The notes beneath the pieces are model-generated. The model was not told the origin of the DNA. It searched no databases and worked only from the letters and a program-made list of their open reading frames with translations. Below, in pieces: positions 1 to 7,500 of a stretch of 16,772 bases of DNA. Numbering within the stretch: position 1 is the first letter of the stretch; every line of letters begins with the position of its first letter. The position numbers and the translations under genes are program-made. Source of the stretch: Chitinophagales bacterium (GTDB taxonomy: Bacteria > Bacteroidota > Bacteroidia > Chitinophagales > Chitinophagaceae); the NCBI GenBank assembly GCA_015654495.1, contig JAATGW010000527.1, positions 1 to 16,772 of the forward strand, read 5' to 3'.

Positions 1-11
1 AACCTGCATTG

Positions 12-84
12 AGCCAGAGAAGGGACTCGAACCCCCGACCAGCTGATTACAAATCAGCTGCTCTACCAGCTGAGCTACTCTGGC
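12..84 (-). tRNA. tRNA-Thr (anticodon UGU)
   Basis: Read on the minus strand this folds as a complete 73-nt cloverleaf. The seven-base acceptor strands GCCAGAG and CTCTGGC pair perfectly, the D-arm contains AGCTCAGCTGGTAGAGC, and the T-arm contains GGGGGTTCGAGTCCC. The anticodon stem GCTGA/TCAGC encloses the loop TTTGTAA, giving anticodon TGT (Thr). CCA is not encoded. It follows hpf on the same strand. In many Bacteroidota the tRNA-Thr after rpsU-xer-hpf leads into a translation cluster (further tRNAs, tuf, secE, nusG), which would lie beyond the left edge; that continuation is inference. Confidence 0.97.
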
Positions 85-168
85 TTTTATAATTCAGATT
101 GACATGATTACCGACTTCTTTATCAGAAATACAAAAAACAAAGAACTACCCCGGTTTTTTTGGGAAGG

Positions 169-197
169 CAAAGGTAATGGAATTTGTGTAATGCAAA
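169..197 (-). promoter_or_regulatory. Bacteroidota-type promoter for the tRNA-Thr transcript
   Basis: On the minus strand a perfect -7 box TACCTTTG (169-176) matches TAnnTTTG. A TTTG (194-197) lies 17 bp upstream, slightly shorter than the usual 19-21. The predicted start is about 75-80 nt upstream of the mature tRNA. The box match is seen; promoter function is inferred. Confidence 0.55.
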
Positions 198-226
198 AAT
201 TTTGAGAAGAAAATTTGTGACCGGCA

Positions 227-299
227 TTCAGGCGAGTCTTCCTGATTAAACAATGGCTGGTTTTATCAACTAAGACTCGCCTGAAGACTACTCGCCTGA
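227..299. repeat. 14-bp perfect inverted repeat with a third partial arm
   Basis: TTCAGGCGAGTCTT (227-240) and its exact reverse complement (272-285) are separated by 31 nt. A further direct copy of ACTCGCCTGA follows at 290-299, 15 bp from the copy at 275-284. The structure lies between the hpf terminator and the tRNA-Thr promoter. It has no T-run, so it is not an ordinary intrinsic terminator. The word CATTCAGGCG inside it recurs in the insert at 16640-16666. Confidence 0.75.
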
Positions 300-304
300 T
301 AACT

Positions 305-328
305 AAAAAAGGGCCCGAAGGCCCTTTT
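305..328 (-). terminator. Intrinsic terminator of hpf
   Basis: On the minus strand, directly after the hpf stop codon, the stem GGGCC / GGCCC closes a UUCG tetraloop. It is extended by four A-T pairs and followed by a run of six T. The mirror T-run makes it potentially bidirectional. Confidence 0.9.
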
Positions 329-329
329 C

Positions 330-629
330 TTATGCTGCTTGCTTTTCTTTTAATCGTTTGATCTGCGTCGTTATTGACTCAACCGCATTATCAAATGACT
401 CTTCAAAAGACTTGGAAGTTTGCTTAACAAAAAATTCGTGGCGAGGTACCTTGATCCTGATCTCTGCGATCTTATCCTTAATCTGATGTACTACATTATC
501 CAGCTTCAGGTAGACTTCAATCTTTACAATCCTGTCGTGGTAATTTCCTAACTTCTGCAGTTTTTTTTGTACGTGATCAATTAATTTTGAATCCGCATCA
601 AATCGCACTGTTTGAATGTTAACAGTCAT
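330..629 (-). CDS. hpf: Short-form ribosome hibernation-promoting factor (HPF/RaiA family)
   Basis: This 99-aa protein belongs to the RaiA/HPF family, which binds the 30S decoding region in stationary phase and either inactivates single ribosomes or promotes 100S dimers. What can be seen is the beta-alpha-beta layout: VNIQTVRFDAD at the N-terminus, the helix LIDHVQKKLQKL around residues 17-28, then a strand pair containing IVKIEVYLKL and AEIRIKVPRHEFFV, and a C-terminal helix ending in KRLKEKQAA. There is no long C-terminal dimerisation domain, so this is the short form. It is the last protein gene of the minus-strand series rpsU - xer - hpf and is closed by a strong terminator. The ATG at 629 is the only sensible start, and I see no clear Shine-Dalgarno sequence, which is common in Bacteroidota. 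Confidence 0.93.
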   Translation of the reverse strand: MTVNIQTVRFDADSKLIDHVQKKLQKLGNYHDRIVKIEVYLKLDNVVHQIKDKIAEIRIKVPRHEFFVKQTSKSFEESFDNAVESITTQIKRLKEKQAA

Positions 630-832
630 AGCATAACGTTTAATTCAGTGAAACAATAAATATAAGAACTGGGTTGATTTTACAGGGAAAAACCTGTCGT
701 TCAGCAGCATACTGAAATTAATAATTAAACGCTGGAATATCAAATTAAATTTCGCTCCCGTGCAGCTAAATTAACAGGCTTTCCAAAGAAAAAAACAGTA
801 TACAAACCAGGCGATCTGACCTCGGATCCTTT

Positions 833-1729
833 TCAACCTTTGGGATGGCTTTTCCGGTGTATATCCCGTAATTTTTCAATGCTATTGTGAGTATATATCT
901 GGGTAGCCGCCAGGCTGCTGTGACCCAGCAGTTCTTTAACAGCATTCAGGTCCGCACCATTATTAGTGAGGTGGGTTGCGAAGCTATGTCTCAATACATG
1001 CGGACTTTTCTTTTCCGCAGTAGTTACCTGGGACAATCGCCTTTTTACAACATCGTATACCTTACGGGCTGTGAACGCTTTATTTTTTGAATCGGTGAAT
1101 AAGAGCCCGCCTGCCACACCGGCCTGCTCCTTTCCGGAGATGTATTTTTTAACCTGGTCAAGCAGCTCCTGGCTTACGGGAATGATCCGCTCTTTGTTGC
1201 CCTTACCTAATATTCTTAACGTCTTCTGATAAAAGTCAAAGGATTCCGGGCGGATACTAACCAGCTCTCCCACCCTGATACCCGTCTGGTACAGAACGGA
1301 CATTATCAATTCCTCAGAGATGCCCTGCTGGTCATCAGAAAACTCCACAACATTGAACAGTGTATCCATTTGCTTTTCATCCACAAATGAGGGAAGTCTT
1401 GAGCGTGTTTTCAGCAATTTTATTGCTGAGGACGGATTGTCAGCACGGATACTATTGAGCCTGCAGAACTTGAAAAACGATTTCAGGCAGGAAAGCCTCC
1501 GGTTGATACTGCGGGCACCTATACTTCGGCCCGACATTTCAGCCATCCAACTGCGGATCATTATTGCTGAAACCTCTTCTGTATTTGAAATCTGGTAGGT
1601 TAATTGAAGAAAATTAAAAAATTCGGTCAGATCATCGCCATAGCTGCGAACAGTATGTGCTGAGTACCGTTTCTCGAAACGGATATGATTAATAAATGAC
1701 TGAACTGACGGGATTTCAGGCAGGAGCAT
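833..1729 (-). CDS. XerC/XerD-family tyrosine recombinase
   Basis: At 298 aa this is a full-length site-specific tyrosine recombinase of the Xer type, the family that resolves chromosome dimers at dif with FtsK. The N-terminal SAM-like core-binding domain covers about residues 5-100 (SFINHIRFEKRYSAHTVRSY) and the catalytic domain about 110-290. All catalytic residues are visible: Arg152 in TGIRVGEL, Lys176 in LGKGNK, His244 and Arg247 in PHVLRHSFATHL, His270 in LLGHSS, and the nucleophile Tyr279 in QIYTH. The setting between rpsU and hpf is a Bacteroidota core-genome arrangement, not that of an integrase on a mobile element, so a housekeeping role is likely. XerC and XerD cannot be told apart from this sequence alone. 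The gene starts 63 bp downstream of the rpsU stop and is probably cotranscribed with it. Confidence 0.93.
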   Translation of the reverse strand: MLLPEIPSVQSFINHIRFEKRYSAHTVRSYGDDLTEFFNFLQLTYQISNTEEVSAIMIRSWMAEMSGRSIGARSINRRLSCLKSFFKFCRLNSIRADNPSSAIKLLKTRSRLPSFVDEKQMDTLFNVVEFSDDQQGISEELIMSVLYQTGIRVGELVSIRPESFDFYQKTLRILGKGNKERIIPVSQELLDQVKKYISGKEQAGVAGGLLFTDSKNKAFTARKVYDVVKRRLSQVTTAEKKSPHVLRHSFATHLTNNGADLNAVKELLGHSSLAATQIYTHNSIEKLRDIHRKSHPKG

Positions 1730-1792
1730 AAAAAATAGCCATAAAGTTAGCTAACCTTATGACTATTTAACCAATTATATAAACCGGAAAGC

Positions 1793-1990
1793 TTAAGAAG
1801 CGATTTCTCCGGTGAACAGTTTCTGTTTGTAGATTGCTTTTAACACCTCTCCGCGACGCTTGATGGAAGGTTTCTTAAAAGACTGACGCTCACGCAGCTG
1901 AAGCAGAATTTTAGCTTTTTCAAACTTCTTCTTGTACTTTTTCAGCGCCTTGTCGATGTTTTCGCAATCTTTAGAATCGATAATTAACAT
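1793..1990 (-). CDS. rpsU: 30S ribosomal protein S21
   Basis: The 65-aa product is S21, a small basic protein of the 30S platform near the anti-Shine-Dalgarno end of 16S rRNA. The family signature is clear: MLIIDSKDCENIDKALKKYKK at the N-terminus, the FEKAKILLQLRERQSF segment (RxRxxF-like), and KKPSIKRRGEVLKAIYKQK. An in-frame ATG 33 bp upstream would add 11 residues, but family members begin at MLII. The chosen ATG at 1990 is preceded by AAAAGAGG, and the promoter -7 box sits 31 bp upstream. It is the first gene of the minus-strand run into xer and hpf, and is divergent from riboflavin synthase about 100 bp away. Confidence 0.95.
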   Translation of the reverse strand: MLIIDSKDCENIDKALKKYKKKFEKAKILLQLRERQSFKKPSIKRRGEVLKAIYKQKLFTGEIAS

Positions 1991-2020
1991 ATGATAGCCT
2001 CTTTTCAGTTTTAAGGAACG

Positions 2021-2051
2021 CAAAGATAATACTTCTCATTGTTCCTGCAAA
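2021..2051 (-). promoter_or_regulatory. Promoter of rpsU (-33/-7 boxes)
   Basis: On the minus strand TTTG (2048-2051) is followed after 19 bp by TATCTTTG (2021-2028), a full match to the Bacteroidota TAnnTTTG element with canonical spacing. Transcription would begin about 25 nt upstream of the S21 start codon. Confidence 0.75.
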
Positions 2052-2092
2052 ATCGACGGGAAATTGATTGACAAATCCGAAATTTGCGGGCC

Positions 2093-2683
2093 ATGTTTAC
2101 AGGAATAATCGAAACAACCGGCCGTATCGAGCAAATATCGGAAGAAGGAAGCAATCTCGTAGCCTGGATCAGCTCGGCCATAACAGGCGAGCTGAAACCT
2201 GACCAGAGCCTTGCACATGATGGCGTTTGCCTTACAGTTGAAGAAATTGAAGGGGAAAAATACCGCATAAGTGCTGTAGCTGAAACCCTCGAAAAAACCT
2301 GCCTCGGAAGCTGGAAACAGGGCAACCTGGTCAACCTGGAGCGTGCGATGAAACTCGGTAGCAGACTTGATGGCCACCTTGTTCAGGGGCATGTTGATAC
2401 AACAGCCACCTGTATATTAAGGGAAAATAAAAACGGAAGCTGGCTTTACCGGTTTAGTTTCCCTTCAACATTTGCAGACCTGATTATTGAAAAAGGTTCT
2501 GTATGCGTGAACGGAATCAGTCTCACAGCTTTTGATATAGCCGATGATTCGTTTTCAGTGGCTATCATTCCCTACACTTTTGAACATACAGGCATTAAGC
2601 TTGTTGAACCGGGTATGAAAGTGAATATCGAATTTGATATGGTCGGTAAATATATCGTCAGAAATCTTTCGCTTCACCGGTAA
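2093..2683 (+). CDS. ribE: Riboflavin synthase (alpha subunit)
   Basis: This 196-aa enzyme joins two molecules of 6,7-dimethyl-8-ribityllumazine into riboflavin and a pyrimidinedione, the last step of riboflavin synthesis. The family's internal duplication is visible. Lumazine-binding repeat 1 covers about residues 1-97, starting with MFTGIIETTGRIE and holding HDGVCLTVEEI at 43-53. Repeat 2 covers about 98-190, starting with GHVDTTATC and holding CVNGISLTAFDI at 138-149. The bridge RLDGHLVQGHVD (91-102) is diagnostic. The N-terminal MFTGIIE supplies active-site residues at the trimer interface, so the ATG at 2093 is the start; an in-frame TTG nine bases earlier can be discarded. No other rib gene is nearby. 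The gene is convergent with the glycosyltransferase frame, whose extension ends 27 bp away. The symbol ribE is used as in many bacteria; others call it ribC. Confidence 0.95.
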   Translation: MFTGIIETTGRIEQISEEGSNLVAWISSAITGELKPDQSLAHDGVCLTVEEIEGEKYRISAVAETLEKTCLGSWKQGNLVNLERAMKLGSRLDGHLVQGHVDTTATCILRENKNGSWLYRFSFPSTFADLIIEKGSVCVNGISLTAFDIADDSFSVAIIPYTFEHTGIKLVEPGMKVNIEFDMVGKYIVRNLSLHR

Positions 2684-2710
2684 GGCATAACCGACTTCAT
2701 AAAATAGAAA

Positions 2711-2827
2711 TTATTTTCTTAGCCAGAGGTCTGCGCTGTTTCCACGGAATACAATCCTGAAATGCTGATCAAGCCCCATCAGGCCAGGGTTCTTCAATGC
2801 AATAACAGCCGGATAGTTCTCAATATT
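2711..2827 (-). other. In-frame C-terminal coding remnant after the glycosyltransferase stop
   Basis: Immediately downstream of the TAA at 2828-2830, in the same frame, 38 sense codons run to a second TAA at 2711-2713. The translation begins NIENYPAVIALKNPG, contains LMGLDQHFRIVFRG, and ends NSADLWLRK. It reads as an ordinary soluble C-terminal tail with a mixed, protein-like composition. A random AT-rich stretch would more likely contain stops and skewed residues. The inferred ancestral protein would be 576 aa. No start codon lies at the junction, so it is not a separate gene. Confidence 0.6.
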
Positions 2828-4441
2828 TTAAGCAGGCATATAGTCAAGGCTTTTTTCGTCAGCCATCCTTATAACCATTAACCGGTTTTCTTTTCTGGCA
2901 TAATATTCCAGTCCGGGTTTGAAATCAGGATGCTGAATATAACAGCTGTCCGCATTGGCTGTTATAAGAACCTGACTGATTTCCTTGCAGTCAAAGTCAT
3001 TTTTTTCTGAAAGATAAAAATGGCTATAATTATAGGTTCTGAAACTGCTAATCAGAAAAATGATCAGGGATAAAATGACTGCAGATCTGAAAGATAAATT
3101 TGAGAGGACTTTGAATTTTTCCAGCAAAATACCGAGGCAAAGCGCCACCGGAATACTTAGAAAAATAAAAAACCGTTCCGGAAGAAACCTTTGTTGAATC
3201 AGCAGAATCACGAACATCAGTAAGAAAGAAACAACTGAACAATAGATCAAAAACCTACGAGGCTCATCATCCTGTTTTAAGAAGAGAAGCAAAATAGAAA
3301 TTGCCGGTAATAAAAACCAGGCGCTGTATATACCGGTGATGTGCTGAGACACAGCGGCAAATGACTCCTTAATGAAAACTGCATTACCGGCAGATGGAGG
3401 AGCTGCAAAAGAGGCTGCGATTAACCCGAGGTGGCTGGTAACCAGGTCAGGCATATAAAAAATTGTAAGAATCAGACCCGCTATAACACTTGCATAAATA
3501 AGCTGTATAAAAGTTTTATAGTCACGCCGAAACCCGCCGATCATAAAAAATGAAATCAATTGTACCAGGTGCCCAAATCCAAAAAGCGGATTAACCAGAT
3601 ATCCTGCAATCAGTATCAGCAGGTAAAACTGCTTATAAAATGTGTTTTGCCGGTCGCGGATTAATTTGATTGAAACCCATAGAAGAAACAGTGAACAAAG
3701 CAAAAGCATGGAATAAGACCTGGCCAAAACGAGATATGTCGTAACAAGCGCCATCGATGAAAAAAATGTTGCTGAAACCATGGCGATGGAAGAACCGAAA
3801 AGCCGCCTGCACATCAGCCAAAAACAAAGAATGAGGAGAATGCCCGCTAATAATGCAGGCAATCTTATCGCAATGTCCTGATTGACAGGGAGCCATTTGA
3901 AAAGCCAGGCAATTACCGTATAGCCAATATGATTATTCCCGGGAATTAAAAAAGTTCGCCAGAACCCTCCACCGATGAAATAGTTATATGTCCACATTTC
4001 ATCATACTGCATTGGCTGCACCAGGATATGATAAAGCGACACCAAAAAAATCACCGGCAATAATAATCCGATAAATATTTTTTCCGCTAATGAATGATGC
4101 CGGATAGTTTGAATTGCATATGCCGTATGACCTGATAAAGAAGAAAAGAATCGGGACAGACCGGATGAAATGCAATTGAGATTTCTGAACAGGAAAAAAG
4201 AAATCAACAGTGAAATTCCCGAAAGAAAAAATAACAAAACCCGTGCATTTTCAAAACTGGATTCCGGAAATGAACTTTTAAAAAACTCTGTCCATCCGGG
4301 TTTATGCAAAAGTTTTGCAAATGCTATGATGAAAGCATTATAATCATTGCCTGCAAAAAAAAGGGCTGTCAGAATAAAAAAAACGGGAATAGCAAGAGCG
4401 AGGATACCGATTACCAGGTTCAGAAATCTGCGTTTAATCAT
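2828..4441 (-). CDS. GT-C fold membrane glycosyltransferase (family 39/ArnT-like), possibly truncated at the C-terminus
   Basis: The 537-aa product is a polytopic inner-membrane protein with roughly eleven or twelve hydrophobic segments. It resembles polyprenyl-phosphate-sugar-dependent GT-C transferases, which move a sugar from a lipid carrier to a lipid or protein acceptor on the periplasmic face. The key feature is the acidic pair Asp147-Glu148 in MQYDEMWTYNYF, in the large loop after a transmembrane segment. Downstream come GNNHIGYTVIAW (168-179) and IAIRLPALLAGIL (190-202), the usual family order. Two membrane segments precede the DE loop instead of one. Donor and acceptor are unknown. 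It lies 96 bp downstream of porU2 on the same strand and could be cotranscribed. In-frame coding-like sequence continues past its TAA, so a nonsense mutation is suspected; the catalytic part is intact. Confidence 0.8.
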   Translation of the reverse strand: MIKRRFLNLVIGILALAIPVFFILTALFFAGNDYNAFIIAFAKLLHKPGWTEFFKSSFPESSFENARVLLFFLSGISLLISFFLFRNLNCISSGLSRFFSSLSGHTAYAIQTIRHHSLAEKIFIGLLLPVIFLVSLYHILVQPMQYDEMWTYNYFIGGGFWRTFLIPGNNHIGYTVIAWLFKWLPVNQDIAIRLPALLAGILLILCFWLMCRRLFGSSIAMVSATFFSSMALVTTYLVLARSYSMLLLCSLFLLWVSIKLIRDRQNTFYKQFYLLILIAGYLVNPLFGFGHLVQLISFFMIGGFRRDYKTFIQLIYASVIAGLILTIFYMPDLVTSHLGLIAASFAAPPSAGNAVFIKESFAAVSQHITGIYSAWFLLPAISILLLFLKQDDEPRRFLIYCSVVSFLLMFVILLIQQRFLPERFFIFLSIPVALCLGILLEKFKVLSNLSFRSAVILSLIIFLISSFRTYNYSHFYLSEKNDFDCKEISQVLITANADSCYIQHPDFKPGLEYYARKENRLMVIRMADEKSLDYMPA

Positions 4442-4537
4442 ATCAGATTATAATACTAAAAGCAAATATTCTGAACCTGGCCGGCATATCAATAGAATTA
4501 TTTCATTTTCTCAATACTGGTCCTGAACTTTTGAAGG

Positions 4538-7500
4538 TTATCGCATCAGGTACATTTTTCCGTAGCCGGCTCTGAAATACTGATCGGTTTTGTCGCCTTC
4601 AGCCTTGTATTTGTCAAGCGATTTCCCATTCAGATTTGTCAGCACCCTGTACAAATAAACACCGTTTGCTAATTTCTGGCCGTACTGATCGGTTCCATCC
4701 CATTTAAATTCAGTGATATTTCTACCTACATGAATTGGACCGAGTTCTTCTTTGGTAATTTCCCGAACAATTTTTCCTGTTATAGTAAGGATCTGGATGC
4801 GCAGGTTTTGCGGCGGCTCTGTTCCCGTCACTGTAAACACAAATGCAGTTGATGTTGTAAACGGATTCGGATAATTAAGCAGGTTCGAAATCATTGGCTT
4901 ATTGATAACTGCAAACACTACCCGATAATCTGTAAAGCCCGTCGTGTTCCCGCTTTTATCCTTTCCGGTAACGATAAGCTCATATTCACCATCCTCGGGG
5001 AAATAAGGCCCGAAGTCGATGGTTGCCGTATTATCATCCTTCCCACCGCTCAGGTCGGCCGGTGTAAACCGAAGCGTATCATTATCAAATCTGAAACTTC
5101 GCTCATCGCCATTCGGATATTTAACTTTCACTTTCAACAGCGAAGTGTCATTCAGTGCAAGGAACTTACTATTATCCTTCAGCTTCACCATAATCTTAGG
5201 TTTGGCTGAAACGATATCCCGGTTCAGAATATGAACACCGTCAAAAGTCACATCCAGCGTGGGATGATAAGAATCCGGTTTCACATAGAATGCTTTGAAT
5301 ACGAAATTGTTGAAAAGGAACTGTTCCGGCTGATCAAAATCAGGATTCACATTCAGGAACAAAGTGTTGTATTCAGATAAATCTTTAGTATCAAAACTGT
5401 GTGAAATAACAATAGTATCATTCGGCAACAGCGGTTTCCGTCTTGGAATTTCTATCGGATGAGTCAGATTGTTTTTATCGGTAACAGTCATTTTCACAAG
5501 CAGGCTGTCAAATGGCGTTGGACTGATATTTTTAAATGCGACTCTGAAATTCATTGCTTCACCCAGCTCGATTGTATCCTTGTTGGTAATGCCGGGCAGC
5601 GGAATCAAAGCACCTTCCGGAGGTAACTGCGCAAATACCCTCCAGTACTTTATCTGTTGCGGAGTTCCATTGATTGTATCCCTGTTTCGCATCTGAATCC
5701 GCAGATAAGGGAACATTTGTGCATCTACGAACTGGATGGAAGTATCTGTTGTTGAATGCAGGTCTGTAAGGATCGTTTCATTACCGGCATTATCTTTTCC
5801 ATAAAGTATATAACCTACAGAATCTTTTTCGGCTTCAATATTTCTCGCATCGATTTTTAAGCGATCCCACCTAATTGCGGGGCCGAACCAGGGCGATGAA
5901 ATCTGCCCATAATTAAGCCGTATGGAAAGGTCGAAATTGGCTTCAAGGAAATCAGATTCCTTGTTCCCTATCTTGCTGTAAATCGGATAAGAGGGCACCC
6001 CTTTTTTCTGGAAGAAAATAAAAGGTACGTTATGCGTGAACCCGTCAATATCAGTAAAGCCCATGTTCTTTAATGTGTGGTACAGGGATCGGCCTGACCC
6101 AAGCCTGAGCGTATCACTCATCCATTCGCTGATAAACCTTGTATTTGAATTCTTACCGAAATTCGTAATGGAAACAAAATAGCCCTTTGGTATTGACTCA
6201 AGAAATGCCATTGCTTTGCGCCGGTAGGATGAATCGAAATATGGAAATTCAAAACAGAGCGAATTGTGGATACATGGAGGTATACTACCAAAACGGCCGC
6301 TGCCGTCAGGCTGCAAAGTATTCTTCCAGGGCTCCAGCGTAAGACTGTCATAAACAAAAATCTGGAGGGAATGGAGTGTACATCCGTAGTTGGTGAATAT
6401 GTCCGTATTCAATGTAACGCCCACCTGGAAGGCACCGTAATAAGGATCAAGACCATTCTTAATAGTTAGCCTTGCGTTTACCGTGCCATACCTGAAGGCC
6501 CGGTCATCCTCCAACCTTATATCTGAAAATTCATCTTTTTTATGCTGGAAATAATGCGACTGGTTGAAACCCTGTCCCGCATTCGGGAGGTAAACAAAAG
6601 AAGAACTGTTCCAGACGTACACATCGCCTGTGAGGGGCACCGGTGATGTGCGCCAGTAATAAACTGTGCTGTCAGAAAAATTCAAACCAGCTATATCAAA
6701 CTGTAATAATCCACCGGGGCTGTTAATGGTTTGTGATTTTTTCCACGAAGAATTAAATAATTCCGTGGTGTCGATTTCCATTATATAGTTCCTTGGAGCA
6801 CTCAATGGATTTGCAACTGAAGCATAAAAAGTAACATTGCTGGTACCGACAATGCCAAGATTAATGGGCGAAATCGGACGCGCCTCTTCTTCAATAATAT
6901 AAAAGGATTTGGTATAAACATTATTTGATTCAGAAATTTCTGCAACTGCATCGTCTGCATCCACAGTGATGATCAGCTTATTTTCGCCTTTATCAGTTAA
7001 GGGATTTATCTGGAGTTTCAAAAGAATGGAATCCATATACCTGATTCCTGGAATTTTACTATGGAATACAACGGTCTGCGTACCATTCGGTAACTGCCTT
7101 TTGATGTCAACAAGAATTGAATCAGTCACAGCTTTTCCAATATTATACATCCGGATATCAGTAGTAAATTCCTTATCCGCAACAGAAATAAACGCCGGAT
7201 CAAATTTTATGAAAGATTCTTCAATAATATAATCGGGTGCAGGCTGAGGATATAATCTGATTGCAGGATCACCATGCAGCAGTACTTCCTCCGCATGCAT
7301 CTTTCCAAAAAAATCAGTACTGCCGGTAATACTCAGTAATTTTTTTGATGCCTCAATCTGAAGTTGACTGATCGGCAATGTATACTGACTGGAGATTGCC
7401 TCATACAATCCATAGGTGAAAATATTCAGGTAAGCGACAATTCCATAATGTGTACTTGCCATAAAACCTATACAACCACGCTTATCCGCGAGTACATATT

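Noticed and set aside
833..1729. The tyrosine recombinase as the integrase of a genomic island at tRNA-Thr
   Set aside because: It is flanked by core genes (rpsU, hpf) in an order typical of the phylum. No attachment-site duplication of the tRNA 3' end was found in the window.
1991..2023. Longer S21 start 11 codons upstream
   Set aside because: The extension overlaps the -7 promoter box (2021-2028), and the family begins at MLII.
2011..2392. Two minus-strand frames opposite riboflavin synthase
   Set aside because: They are antisense to a clearly recognised gene, show no family features, and have no plausible start region.
2828..2830. Programmed stop-codon recoding in the glycosyltransferase gene
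   Set aside because: The codon is TAA, not the TGA or TAG used for selenocysteine or pyrrolysine, and no recoding structure was seen. A mutation is simpler.
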